Positions 51,208 to 59,968 of a stretch of DNA of 64,000 bases are shown piece after piece. How positions within the stretch are numbered: the first letter of the stretch is position 1; every line of letters starts with the position of its first letter. Below the pieces are notes generated by a model, which was not told the origin of the DNA, searched no databases, and saw nothing but the letters and a program-made list of their open reading frames with translations. A program made the translations under genes and the position numbers. This DNA comes from Lachnospiraceae bacterium (lineage in GTDB: Bacteria > Bacillota > Clostridia > Lachnospirales > Lachnospiraceae), in assembly GCA_015057425.1 (NCBI GenBank), contig SVEL01000003.1, positions 124,001-188,000 on the forward strand. The letters are read 5' to 3'.

Positions 51208-51582
51208 ATGAAGAAAATTATCAGTACAGATAAGGCACCGGCAGCAATCGGACCTTATTCACAGGCAATTGAAGTAAATAACATGGTGTTTACATCAGGT
51301 GTAATTCCTGTTGTGCCGGCTACAGGAGAAATTCCGGAAGGAATAGAAGCACAGGCAAAGCAGGCAATCGGTAATCTTGTAGCTTTACTTAACGAAGCAG
51401 GTGTTGCTACAGAAAATGTTATTAAAACAACAGTATTTATCAAAGAAATGGATGACTTTGCAAAAGTTAATGCAGTTTATTCAGAGTTTTTCAAGGAGAA
51501 TTGTCCTGCACGTTCATGTGTGGAGGTAGCAAGACTTCCAAAGGACGTTCTTATTGAGATTGAAGCGATAGGTGTAAAATAA
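51208..51582 (+). CDS. ridA: RidA-family enamine/imine deaminase
   Basis: The 124-residue product is of standard length. Signatures are IGPYSQAIEVNNMVFTSG near the start, and the conserved Arg in NCPARSCVEVARLPKDVLIEIEAIG at the end. RidA hydrolyses reactive 2-aminoacrylate from PLP enzymes. The start has a GGAGG site. It is cotranscribed with the CvfB-like gene and the CPBP protease. Confidence 0.95.
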   Translation: MKKIISTDKAPAAIGPYSQAIEVNNMVFTSGVIPVVPATGEIPEGIEAQAKQAIGNLVALLNEAGVATENVIKTTVFIKEMDDFAKVNAVYSEFFKENCPARSCVEVARLPKDVLIEIEAIGVK

Positions 51583-51585
51583 ATA

Positions 51586-52578
51586 ATGAAAATAAGAAAT
51601 ACTACAAAAGCTAACCTTCTTTTTTTGATGTTAGTGCTTACAATGATAGGGGCATCATTGCTTCTTGGTGTGTTAATGGCCGCCTTTGGCGGAGAAAACG
51701 CAAACCCTGCCGTTGAAACTCTTTTAAATGATGCAAGTCTTGTTTTATCCCAGCTTCTCATGATGATTCCGGCACTTATTTACGTGACGGTTATGAAAGC
51801 CGAGACGGTTGACGATATAAAGTACGGAATGATAGGAGCAAGGCAGTTCCTTCTGATTCTTTGTGTGACTGTGCTTATTATACCTATTACAACAGTGATT
51901 AACTATATTTCATCAATAGGTGCACCGTCTACCGGAGAAGTTATGGCAATGGATTTTCTTCAGATGCCTGCATGGAAATCGATTCTTTATATTGCTCTGA
52001 TTCCGGCGGTGTGTGAGGAACTTTTGTTTAGAGGTTTTATTTATCACGGATTCAGACGCAGAAACAAGTTTGTTGCAATTATTATGAGTTCGGTTTTGTT
52101 CGGACTTTTGCATATGAACATAAATCAGTTTGCATATGCAACGGTTATGGGCATAGTATTTGCGTTGGTAGTAGAGATAACAGGAAGCCTGCTTTCGTCG
52201 ATTATTATTCATTTTATATTTAATGCATATAATGTGGGATTGGCATATATGGTTCTTTCCATGGATGAACTTGTCAATATGGATGCTGTAGCGGGTACGG
52301 ATGTAAGTACACATATTGCAATAGTTATATGCCAGAATATCTACGAGGTTGTTTATATAGTAGGTATGGCGGTTGTGGCAGTATGTCTGCTTGTACTGGT
52401 TTTAAGAGGCCTTATAAAGGTAAGCGGTGCTGAGGATAAAGTAAAAGAAATATTCAGCAAAGAAGGAAGAAAAACATACCATGAAGAGGGCAGAACTGTT
52501 GATTTATTTACCATACTTGCCCTTATTCCTATAATTTTATTTATGGTTATATATGAAATATCCATACGAATAGGTTGA
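51586..52578 (+). CDS. CPBP-family intramembrane metalloprotease
   Basis: The 330-residue product has about eight membrane segments. The CPBP motifs are intact: EELLFRGF (EExxxR) near residues 144-151, FGLLHMN (FxxxH) near 175, and the HFIFN (HxxxB) motif near residue 211. The family includes type II CAAX-prenyl proteases and bacteriocin-immunity proteins. No ribosome site is visible, and the start lies three bases after the ridA stop, so translation is probably coupled. The substrate is unknown. Confidence 0.92.
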   Translation: MKIRNTTKANLLFLMLVLTMIGASLLLGVLMAAFGGENANPAVETLLNDASLVLSQLLMMIPALIYVTVMKAETVDDIKYGMIGARQFLLILCVTVLIIPITTVINYISSIGAPSTGEVMAMDFLQMPAWKSILYIALIPAVCEELLFRGFIYHGFRRRNKFVAIIMSSVLFGLLHMNINQFAYATVMGIVFALVVEITGSLLSSIIIHFIFNAYNVGLAYMVLSMDELVNMDAVAGTDVSTHIAIVICQNIYEVVYIVGMAVVAVCLLVLVLRGLIKVSGAEDKVKEIFSKEGRKTYHEEGRTVDLFTILALIPIILFMVIYEISIRIG

Positions 52579-52668
52579 TTTTATCCACAAAAAATGATAT
52601 TATGTATATAGAGATAATGACGTGATTAATATGCAAGGGATACCGGAGCATATGGAAAGGAAGTGCCT

Positions 52669-52857
52669 ATGGATATAAGTTTAGATATTGCTGCTATGTC
52701 ATCAGCTATGAGTTCTGCACAATTTGTTAACGAATTAGGTGCTGCAGTTCTTAGTAAGTCATTAGATGATATGCAGTCAATGGGAGCATCAATGGTTTCC
52801 ATGTTAGAAAATTCAGTAACACCTAATATAGGTGGTAATATTGATATTTCCATATAG
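52669..52857 (+). CDS. YjfB-family small protein
   Basis: The 62-residue product starts MDISLDIAAMSSAMSSAQ and continues with VLSKSLDDMQSMGASMVSML. This is the pattern of YjfB-like proteins, often annotated as putative motility proteins; their function is not settled. ATG 52669 lies eight bases after GGAAAGG; a GTG two codons upstream is less likely. It is followed by a clear terminator. Together with the chemoreceptor it supports a motile lifestyle. Confidence 0.82.
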   Translation: MDISLDIAAMSSAMSSAQFVNELGAAVLSKSLDDMQSMGASMVSMLENSVTPNIGGNIDISI

Positions 52858-52867
52858 TTAATGCATG

Positions 52868-52896
52868 AAAGCACGTTCATTTCGGACGTGCTTTTT
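52868..52896 (+). terminator. Rho-independent terminator after the yjfB-like gene
   Basis: AAAGCACGT (52868-52876) pairs perfectly with ACGTGCTTT (52886-52894), with T continuing after the stem. Confidence 0.9.
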
Positions 52897-52981
52897 AAAT
52901 ATAAAAAAAGTATAAATTGAACATTGTACAAATTGCCCAAAAAGTAACACTTTATTTCGTTAAAATGAGCAATAGCATTTT

Positions 52982-53014
52982 TTGAACAATTGCGATAGAA
53001 TACTACTATCGCAA
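52982..53014 (+). promoter_or_regulatory. Promoter of the MsmK-like gene with overlapping inverted repeat
   Basis: TTGAAC (52982-52987) and TACTAT (53004-53009), 16 bases apart, form a likely sigmaA promoter. A perfect inverted repeat, TTGCGATAG (52990-52998) and CTATCGCAA (53006-53014) with a seven-base centre, covers the spacer and the -10 box. This is where a repressor would bind. The repeat is certain; the operator role is inferred. Confidence 0.65.
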
Positions 53015-53060
53015 ACAACTATACATAGATAGTGTGAATTTATTTAGGAGGATAACATTA

Positions 53061-54179
53061 ATGGCAAGTTTATCATTAAAAAATATCAGTAAAGTATATC
53101 CTAACGGTTTCGTAGCTGTTAAGGATTTCAACCTTGAAATCGAAGACAAAGAATTCATCATCTTCGTAGGACCATCAGGTTGTGGTAAGTCAACAACACT
53201 TCGTATGATCGCAGGTCTTGAAGAAATCAGTTCAGGTGAACTTTTCATCGGTGACAAGTTAGTAAATGACGTAGAACCAAAGGATAGAGATATCGCCATG
53301 GTATTCCAGAACTACGCTCTTTATCCACATATGTCAGTATATGACAATATGGCATTCGGTCTTAAGTTAAGAAAGACACCAAAGGATCAGATTAAGAAGC
53401 AGGTATATGAAGCTGCAAGAATCCTTGACCTTGAACACTTACTTGATCGTAAGCCAAAGGCTTTATCAGGTGGTCAGAGACAGCGTGTTGCTATGGGTCG
53501 TGCTATCGTTCGTGATCCTAAGGTATTCCTTATGGACGAACCTTTATCAAACCTTGATGCTAAGTTAAGAGTACAGATGCGTGTTGAGATTTCAAAGCTT
53601 CATCAGAGACTTGAATCAACAATTATCTACGTTACACATGACCAGACAGAAGCTATGACACTTGGTACAAGAATCGTAGTTATGAAAGACGGTCTTATCC
53701 AGCAGGTAGATACACCAATTAACTTATATAACTATCCTGTTAACCTTTTCGTTGCAGGTTTCATGGGTTCACCGGCTATGAACTTCCTTGATGCTGACGT
53801 TGTTGCAGATGGCGATAACCAGGTATCACTCGTAATCGATGAAAATATTACAATTAAGCTTCCGGAAAATAAGGCTAAGGCTCTTATCGATGGAGATTAT
53901 GTTGGTAAGAAGGTTGTTATGGGTATCCGTCCTGAAGATATCCATGATGAAGAAGTTATGATTGCAACAGGAGCAGCAGCTACTATTGAAGTAACAATCA
54001 GACTTTACGAATTACTTGGTGCAGAAGTGTTCTTATACTTCGATATTAAGAAGACAAACTGTACAGCAAGAGTTAACCCAAGAACAACAGCTAAGGTTGG
54101 CGATGTAATTAAGCTTGCTATTGATCTTAATAAGATTCATGTTTTCGATAAGGAAACAGAACAGATTATTACACACTAA
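53061..54179 (+). CDS. Orphan sugar ABC transporter ATPase (MsmK/UgpC family)
   Basis: The 372-residue product is the ATPase of carbohydrate importers. Residues 1-235 have Walker A VGPSGCGKSTTLR, the Q-loop FQNYALYPHM, signature LSGGQRQRVAMGR, Walker B VFLMDEPLSNLD and the H-loop. Residues about 240-372 form the OB-type regulatory domain (VMGIRPEDI). No permease or binding protein lies next to it, so it may serve several sugar importers, as MsmX does in Bacillus. ATG 53061 follows AGGAGG. Codon use is strongly biased, suggesting high expression. A strong terminator follows. Confidence 0.94.
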   Translation: MASLSLKNISKVYPNGFVAVKDFNLEIEDKEFIIFVGPSGCGKSTTLRMIAGLEEISSGELFIGDKLVNDVEPKDRDIAMVFQNYALYPHMSVYDNMAFGLKLRKTPKDQIKKQVYEAARILDLEHLLDRKPKALSGGQRQRVAMGRAIVRDPKVFLMDEPLSNLDAKLRVQMRVEISKLHQRLESTIIYVTHDQTEAMTLGTRIVVMKDGLIQQVDTPINLYNYPVNLFVAGFMGSPAMNFLDADVVADGDNQVSLVIDENITIKLPENKAKALIDGDYVGKKVVMGIRPEDIHDEEVMIATGAAATIEVTIRLYELLGAEVFLYFDIKKTNCTARVNPRTTAKVGDVIKLAIDLNKIHVFDKETEQIITH

Positions 54180-54208
54180 TCATATTTTTGAATATTATGT
54201 GAAAAGAC

Positions 54209-54250
54209 AGAGAAAATGCATAAAAAAATGCATTTTCTCTTTTTTTTTTA
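54209..54250 (+). terminator. Rho-independent terminator after the MsmK-like gene
   Basis: AGAGAAAATGCAT (54209-54221) pairs perfectly with ATGCATTTTCTCT (54228-54240) around six A, followed by about ten T. Confidence 0.95.
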
Positions 54251-54313
54251 TATAAAAAATGTTAAAATAAAGATGTATGTGTACGATGTACAAAGTGTGA
54301 TTAAAGGAGAAGG

Positions 54314-55408
54314 ATGACTATGATATCAAATCAGATACTTCAAAATACAATAGACGGAATTACAGCAATAAGCAGAATTGACCTTGCTGTATTTGATATT
54401 GAAGGAAAAACAATTGTATCAACATTTGACGGAACAGAAGAATATGAACAGGCAGTTATTTTATTCGCTGAGTCCCTTGCAGATAATCAGGAAATGCAGG
54501 GATGCCAGTTTTTTAAAGTAAGTGAGGATAATCAGTTAGAGTATATTCTGGTAGCAAAGGGTAGCAGCAATGATGTGTATATGGTGGGTAAAATGGCATC
54601 ATTCCAGATTCAGAGTTTACTCGTTGCATATAAAGAAAGATTTGACAGAGACAACTTTATTAAGAATCTTCTTTTAGATAATCTTCTTCTTGTTGACATA
54701 TACAATCGTGCAAAGAAACTTCACATTGAGGCTGAAGCAAAGAGAGTTGTGTTTATCATTGAGACGAAACACGAAAAGGATGTTAATGCCCTTGAGACAG
54801 TAAGAAATATGTTCACGGCTAAGACAAGAGATTTTATCACTGCCGTAGACGAAAAGAACATTATCATAGTACGTGAAGTTAAGCCAAACGAAACATATGA
54901 TGACCTTATTAAGAATGCACATACAATTCTTGATATGCTTAATATGGAGGCAATGTCACAGGTATATATTTCCATAGGAACTATGGTCAATGAATTAAAA
55001 GAAGTTTCAAGATCATACAAGGAAGCTAAGATGGCTCTTGATGTCGGCAAGATTTTCTACAGCGGACAGAATGTTATGGCATACAGCAATCTTGGTATAG
55101 GCCGTATTATTTATCAGTTACCGATTCCTGTATGTAAGACATTTATCAGAGAGATATTTGACACTAAGTCCCCTGATGATTTCGATGAAGAAACTCTTTC
55201 GACAATTAATAAATTCTTCGAAAACAGTCTTAACGTATCAGAAACTTCAAGACAGTTATACATTCACAGAAATACACTTGTATACAGACTTGATAAGCTT
55301 GAAAAAAGTACAGGACTTGATATCAGACAGTTTGATGATGCAATAACCTTTAAGATTGCACTTATGGTTGTCAAGTATATGAAATATATGGAAACACTTG
55401 ATTATTAA
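54314..55408 (+). CDS. PucR/CdaR-type transcriptional regulator
   Basis: The 364-residue product has an N-terminal ligand-sensing part (residues about 1-125, with SRIDLAVFDIEGKTI), a central GGDEF-like fold of the CdaR type (about 130-245) and a C-terminal PucR helix-turn-helix (about 295-360: NVSETSRQLYIHRNTLVYRLDKLEK). These regulators often control sugar diacid or purine use. Its position just after the MsmK-like gene suggests a sugar-related role, but no target is shown. ATG 54314 and ATG 54320 are both near an AAAGGAGAAGG site. No membrane helix is seen. Confidence 0.88.
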   Translation: MTMISNQILQNTIDGITAISRIDLAVFDIEGKTIVSTFDGTEEYEQAVILFAESLADNQEMQGCQFFKVSEDNQLEYILVAKGSSNDVYMVGKMASFQIQSLLVAYKERFDRDNFIKNLLLDNLLLVDIYNRAKKLHIEAEAKRVVFIIETKHEKDVNALETVRNMFTAKTRDFITAVDEKNIIIVREVKPNETYDDLIKNAHTILDMLNMEAMSQVYISIGTMVNELKEVSRSYKEAKMALDVGKIFYSGQNVMAYSNLGIGRIIYQLPIPVCKTFIREIFDTKSPDDFDEETLSTINKFFENSLNVSETSRQLYIHRNTLVYRLDKLEKSTGLDIRQFDDAITFKIALMVVKYMKYMETLDY

Positions 55409-55477
55409 TATGGACTTTGTTAACATACCATAGGAAGCTAAATAGTTAATAGTGCATTTGCACGGATAGGAAATGAA

Positions 55478-56164
55478 ATGATAGTTTTAGAGAATGTTAG
55501 TAAATCATATGCCGAAGGATTTCCGGCATTAAATGATATAAATCTTCACATTAAAAAAGGTGAATTTGTATTTATCGTAGGTGACAGTGGTGCAGGTAAG
55601 TCTACACTTATGAAAATAATTATGAAAGAACTTGACCCTACAGAAGGAAAGGTTTTCATTAACGGAAAATTCACCAACAATTTAAGAAGATCAAAGATTC
55701 CGCAGCTCAGAAGAGAAATGGGAGTTGTATTTCAGGATTTCAGACTTTTGAAGGATAGAAATATATATGATAACGTTGCTTTTGCGCTTAAGGTTATGCA
55801 GGAACCGTCGAGAGTTATAAAGAAGAAAGTACCGGCAATGCTTGCACTTGTAGGTTTGGCAGAAAAGTATCGTTCATATCCGACTGAGCTTTCAGGCGGT
55901 GAACAGCAGAGAGTTGCTCTTGCAAGAGCACTTGTTAACAATCCGCCGATTCTTTTGGCAGATGAGCCTACCGGAAATCTTGATGCCAAGAATTCATGGG
56001 AAATCATGAAACTTTTAGAAGAGATTAACAGACGAGGTACAACAGTAGTTGTTGTTACACACAGTCAGGAAATAGTAAATGCCCTTGATAAACGAGTTAT
56101 TACCATTAGCAAGGGAATGATAGTAAGCGACGAAAAAGGCGGATATAAATATGAGGATAAGTAG
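55478..56164 (+). CDS. ftsE: Cell-division ATPase FtsE
   Basis: The 228-residue product has Walker A VGDSGAGKSTL, the Q-loop VVFQDFRLL typical of FtsE, signature LSGGEQQRVALARAL and Walker B ILLADEPTGNLD. FtsE with FtsX forms a membrane complex that switches on peptidoglycan hydrolases at the division site. Its stop lies inside the ftsX start region (14-base overlap). The M23 hydrolase and CtpA genes follow. Confidence 0.96.
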   Translation: MIVLENVSKSYAEGFPALNDINLHIKKGEFVFIVGDSGAGKSTLMKIIMKELDPTEGKVFINGKFTNNLRRSKIPQLRREMGVVFQDFRLLKDRNIYDNVAFALKVMQEPSRVIKKKVPAMLALVGLAEKYRSYPTELSGGEQQRVALARALVNNPPILLADEPTGNLDAKNSWEIMKLLEEINRRGTTVVVVTHSQEIVNALDKRVITISKGMIVSDEKGGYKYEDK

Positions 56165-57062
56165 TTTATTTTATTGCCTTGGACAAGGCCTTAAAAATAT
56201 AAAAAGAAATAAATTGTTTTCACTGGCATCCATTAGTACTATTGCAGCATGTATTTTCCTTATAGGAATATTTTATTCTATACTTATTAATTTTCAGCAT
56301 ATGATTAGTAAGGCGGAAGAACAGCTTAGTATTACAGTGTTCTTTGATGAAGGAACAGATGAAGCTGCCATTGAAGAGATTGGCAATCAGATAAAAAAGA
56401 GAGTGGAAGTTGAAAGACTTGAATATACTTCTGCTGAGCAGGCTTGGGAGAATTTTAAGAATTCATACTTTACGGAAGAAAATATGGATTTGGCAGAAGG
56501 ATTTGCTGATGATAATCCTTTGGCAAATTCTGCATCATATGAGATTTTTATCAATGACATAGCAATGCATGACAGCCTGGTGTCGTATCTTGAAAATCTG
56601 GAAGGCATCAGAAAAGTAAATGCGGCAAAAACAGTAGCAGATACAGTAGGCGATTTCGGTACGTTGGCCGGAGTTGTTTCATTGGCTATTATAGCAGTAT
56701 TATTTGCGGTAGGTGTATTCCTTATAAGCAATACGGTTATGATTGGTATATCCGTGCGTAAGGAAGAAATCGGAATTATGAAATTAATCGGCGCAACTGA
56801 TTTATTTGTTCGTCTGCCATTCCTTGTAGAAGGTGTTATAATCGGTCTTGTAGGAGCATCTATACCACTTGCAGCCATATATTTCATATATGAAAACATT
56901 GATAAGTATTTAATCAGTGAATTCCAGTCACTGACCACATATGTAGAGTTATTATCAACAAATGAGATATTCAGAGTACTTATACCGGTATCATTGTTTA
57001 TCGGTGCGGGAATCGGATTTATCGGAAGTATGATTACAGTAAGAAAACATTTAAGAGTTTAG
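56151..57062 (+). CDS. ftsX: Cell-division membrane protein FtsX
   Basis: The 303-residue product has four membrane helices, one near residue 20-45 and three in the last half (about 180-205, 230-255, 280-300). Between the first and second is the outer domain (residues about 50-165), which in Gram-positive bacteria binds the hydrolase. The start SLFYCLGQGLKNIKRNKLFSLASI and the segment GIMKLIGATDLFVRLPFLVEG are characteristic. It is translationally coupled to ftsE. Confidence 0.96.
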   Translation: MRISSLFYCLGQGLKNIKRNKLFSLASISTIAACIFLIGIFYSILINFQHMISKAEEQLSITVFFDEGTDEAAIEEIGNQIKKRVEVERLEYTSAEQAWENFKNSYFTEENMDLAEGFADDNPLANSASYEIFINDIAMHDSLVSYLENLEGIRKVNAAKTVADTVGDFGTLAGVVSLAIIAVLFAVGVFLISNTVMIGISVRKEEIGIMKLIGATDLFVRLPFLVEGVIIGLVGASIPLAAIYFIYENIDKYLISEFQSLTTYVELLSTNEIFRVLIPVSLFIGAGIGFIGSMITVRKHLRV

Positions 57063-57100
57063 TTACAAAGGTGTTCTGAAAGTACGGAAAGGGTGAAATT

Positions 57101-58318
57101 TTGAAGAACGTAAAGCTGATTTCAAAAATCTTAATAACAGTCTTAATTGCTACATCAGTTGCAATTCCTACATCTCAGATAACTTATGTATCGGCAGATA
57201 CAGCCAGTGATCTTGAAGATGAAAAGAAGAAGCAGGAAGAAATGGAAGCAGAGCTTAAAAACACTGAGAAGTTTCTTAGCAGCTTAAAGAATAAGCTTAA
57301 TAATGCCGAAGAGTATATCAAGGAACTTGATACACAGATGGGTAAGCTTACTGATAACATATATAGTCTTGAAGAAAAGGCGGAAGTTAAGAAGGTTGAG
57401 ATTGAAACAACCAAGGCGCAGCTTCAGCGTGCAGAGGAAGAAATTCTTAAGCGTTATGAAGATATGAAACTTAGAATTCAATATATGTATGAAAACGGTA
57501 ATACAGAAATCTTTCTTCTGTTTGCATCATCAGGAAGTGTTACGGAGTTTCTTAACAAAGCCGAGTACATTAATAAAATCACAGAGTATGACAGAAAGAT
57601 GCTTGATGAACTTAGAGCAGCAAAAGATGATGTTATCCTCATAAAGGAAACTCTCGAAGCCGAACTTGTTGAGCTTGAAGATACTCTCGCAGAAGTTAGT
57701 GAAGAACTTGCAGCCGTTGAAGTGCTTGCGGCAGCAAAGCATAAAGAGCTTAATCTTTACGAAGACGGTATAGCTGAAACAAAGGATGAAATAAAAGCTC
57801 TTGAGGAAGAGATTAAGGCTCAGGAAGAATTGGTTAAAGAACTTGAGAGAATAGAGGAAGAACGTAAGAAACAGGAAGCTTTGGGAAACCTTAAGGTTAC
57901 TTACGATGGCGGACAGTTAATATGGCCGCTTCCGGGATACTCAAGAATATCATCAAAGTTTGGACCGAGAACACATCCTGTTACAGGTGAAAAACAGTCA
58001 CAGCACAATGGTATTGATATACCGGCACCAACAGGAACAAAGATACAGGCTTGCTACGATGGAGTTGTTGCATGGTCAGGCTATCACAAAACAGCCGGTA
58101 ACTGGGTAGGCATAGATCACGGAAACGGACTTTATACTATATATATGCATATGTCTAAGAGACTTGTGTCAGAGGGTGATAAAGTAAAAAAAGGTGATAT
58201 AATAGGAAAGGTCGGTTCTACCGGAAGAAGTACAGGACCACACTTACATCTTGGTGTACGACTTAACGGAAAGTATTATGATCCGACGACGTATGTAAAT
58301 CCATTAATTACATCATAA
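57101..58318 (+). CDS. Secreted M23 peptidase with coiled coil (EnvC/PcsB-like partner of FtsX)
   Basis: The 405-residue product has a signal peptide (residues about 1-31, ending VSA), a long coiled coil (about 33-265) and a C-terminal M23 metallopeptidase (about 285-400). Zinc ligands are present: His and Asp in HNGIDIPAP and the HLHLG pair. This layout is that of EnvC-like proteins, and the place directly after ftsEX indicates that FtsX controls it. Unlike EnvC of E. coli, which lacks zinc ligands and only activates amidases, this one should cut peptidoglycan. The start appears to be TTG, with AAAGGG upstream; no ATG at a suitable place precedes the signal peptide. Confidence 0.92.
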   Translation: MKNVKLISKILITVLIATSVAIPTSQITYVSADTASDLEDEKKKQEEMEAELKNTEKFLSSLKNKLNNAEEYIKELDTQMGKLTDNIYSLEEKAEVKKVEIETTKAQLQRAEEEILKRYEDMKLRIQYMYENGNTEIFLLFASSGSVTEFLNKAEYINKITEYDRKMLDELRAAKDDVILIKETLEAELVELEDTLAEVSEELAAVEVLAAAKHKELNLYEDGIAETKDEIKALEEEIKAQEELVKELERIEEERKKQEALGNLKVTYDGGQLIWPLPGYSRISSKFGPRTHPVTGEKQSQHNGIDIPAPTGTKIQACYDGVVAWSGYHKTAGNWVGIDHGNGLYTIYMHMSKRLVSEGDKVKKGDIIGKVGSTGRSTGPHLHLGVRLNGKYYDPTTYVNPLITS

Positions 58319-58323
58319 ATCAC

Positions 58324-58356
58324 AGGGCTTTTGCAAAGATAATTTGTGAAAGCCCT
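58324..58356 (+). terminator. Hairpin after the M23 hydrolase gene
   Basis: AGGGCTTT (58324-58331) pairs with AAAGCCCT (58349-58356), with further weak pairing inside. Only TATG follows, so termination may be partial. Confidence 0.55.
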
Positions 58357-58439
58357 TATGTTGCATAATAAGGAAATTTAGATTATGTGAAAGTAACGTT
58401 TTAGAATAAAATTTAGTATATAGACAGAATGGAGTAAAA

Positions 58440-59747
58440 ATGGAAGAAAATAAAGAAAATATCAGTGAAATGGAAATTCTTGCGGAGGAGAATGCGAAAA
58501 ATATATGTATAGAAAAATCTCAGAAGAAAAGTGACGGATTTCCAACATATCTTGCCGGTGTGCTTACAGGTGTGACTTTAATAGTAGCGATTGTATTTGG
58601 CGTTAATATGTATAAGTTTTTCAACGGTTCAAATGAGTACAATCCTACAGGCTCGGGCGGAAGTGTAGGAGACGAACTTGACTTTGAAAGTATAGTTAAT
58701 AAAGAAGGATTACTTCTTGAGTTGCTGGACCGTTACTACTATTATGATGTGGATGTAGATAAGTTGGAAGAATCTATATTTGATTCAATTCTTTTGGCGA
58801 CAGGAGACAAATACGCTGCATACTATACACCTGAAGAGTACAAAGAAATGTTAGAAGCAGAAAAAGGTGAGTATTGCGGTATAGGTGTTGCAGTTCAACA
58901 AAATATGGAAACAATGGAAATAGTAGCAATTCAGCCATATGAAAATGCACCGGGTGCCAAGGCAGGTATGAAACCGGGTGATATCTTTATCGCAGTTGAC
59001 GGCCGTGATATCCGAGGAATGGAATTGGATGCAGCAGTTGCCCTTATAAAAGGTGAAGAAGGGACCGAAGTTAAGGTGACAGTGCTTAGAGACGGCGAAG
59101 AGATAGAATTGACTATGGTTAGGGAAATTATTGAGATAGAAACTGTTGATTACGAAATGATAGAAGACGTATTATACGTATATATTGATTCATTTGAAGA
59201 AAAAACTCCGGGTCAGTTCAAAAAAGCCATTGAATTCGGTAAAGAAAACAATATGACAGGGATTATCTTTGATCTTAGAAGTAATCCCGGCGGTTTGCTG
59301 CCAAGTGTAGTAAGTATGCTTGATATGCTTATAGATGATGGTCTTCTTGTATATGTTGAAGATAAAAACGGAAACAGAGCTGACTATCGTACAGAAGATG
59401 AAGAGTCAGTAAACCTTCCTATGGTGTGCCTTGTAAATCAGTACAGTGCCAGCGGAGCGGAATTGTTTTCAGGAACATTACAGGATTATGGTCTCGCTAA
59501 AGTTGTAGGAGTTACAACTTACGGAAAGGGAGTTGTTCAGACTCTCAGACCATTAACAGACGGTAGCGCCCTTAAGTTTACAACTTATAAGTATTTTACA
59601 GGTGGCGGAAGTGACATAGACGGCAAAGGCGTTGTGCCTGATGTAGAAGTTCCGTTAAATGAAGATGCTGTAGTAGACGGTTACGTAGTAAGGGAAAAAG
59701 ACGACCAGTATAAAGCAGCTTGGGATACACTTAAAGAGATGAAATAA
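58440..59747 (+). CDS. S41-family C-terminal processing protease (CtpA-like)
   Basis: The 435-residue product has an N-terminal membrane helix (residues about 38-60), a PDZ domain (about 135-215, with GIGVAVQQNMETMEI and AGMKPGDIFIAVDG) and the S41 catalytic part. Ser in YSASGAELFSG and Lys in TYGKGVVQT form the catalytic dyad. Such proteases sit outside the membrane and trim envelope proteins, including peptidoglycan hydrolases and their partners. Placement after ftsEX and the M23 gene is common in Firmicutes and suggests that it acts on the same system. Confidence 0.94.
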   Translation: MEENKENISEMEILAEENAKNICIEKSQKKSDGFPTYLAGVLTGVTLIVAIVFGVNMYKFFNGSNEYNPTGSGGSVGDELDFESIVNKEGLLLELLDRYYYYDVDVDKLEESIFDSILLATGDKYAAYYTPEEYKEMLEAEKGEYCGIGVAVQQNMETMEIVAIQPYENAPGAKAGMKPGDIFIAVDGRDIRGMELDAAVALIKGEEGTEVKVTVLRDGEEIELTMVREIIEIETVDYEMIEDVLYVYIDSFEEKTPGQFKKAIEFGKENNMTGIIFDLRSNPGGLLPSVVSMLDMLIDDGLLVYVEDKNGNRADYRTEDEESVNLPMVCLVNQYSASGAELFSGTLQDYGLAKVVGVTTYGKGVVQTLRPLTDGSALKFTTYKYFTGGGSDIDGKGVVPDVEVPLNEDAVVDGYVVREKDDQYKAAWDTLKEMK

Positions 59748-59920
59748 ATTTTAGGTGCATCACTCAGACATGCTCACGGACACACAAGTATGCTCGTCGA
59801 TTAACGAAAAATTAGCTAGTGTTTTCTTAAATGATATAGCGCAGTCCGGATTGGACGTAAAAAACATAACAGTAAAATTTTGGAAAAAATGTAATTTATG
59901 GCTATACTTTTTTTGAATAT
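59748..59920 (+). other. Gap between ctpA and the uvrB promoter
   Basis: I see no gene or clear terminator here. The first 90 bases contain two copies of ATGCTC in similar surroundings (CATGCTCACGG and TATGCTCGTCG) and read unlike neighbouring coding DNA. It could be part of a dispersed repeat or an unstable RNA, but nothing in the window confirms this. Confidence 0.3.
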
Positions 59921-59921
59921 A

Positions 59922-59947
59922 TGATATAATTAAAAGAACAAGTGTTC
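59922..59947 (+). promoter_or_regulatory. uvrB promoter with LexA (SOS) box
   Basis: An extended -10 box, TGATATAAT (59922-59930), lies five bases ahead of GAACAAGTGTTC (59936-59947). The latter fits the Gram-positive LexA consensus CGAACRNRYGTTYG at 12 central positions, with A-A-G-T as the R-N-R-Y centre and G at the 3' flank. LexA bound here would block transcription. The -35 region is weak, as is usual with an extended -10. This predicts DNA-damage induction of uvrBA. Confidence 0.88.
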
Positions 59948-59968
59948 GAGTTAAAAGGAGGTTTTACC

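Noticed and set aside
59942..59968. GTG at 59942 as the uvrB start
   Set aside because: It lies inside the LexA box and upstream of the AAGGAGG site. GTG 59969 has correct spacing and gives the standard UvrB N-terminus.
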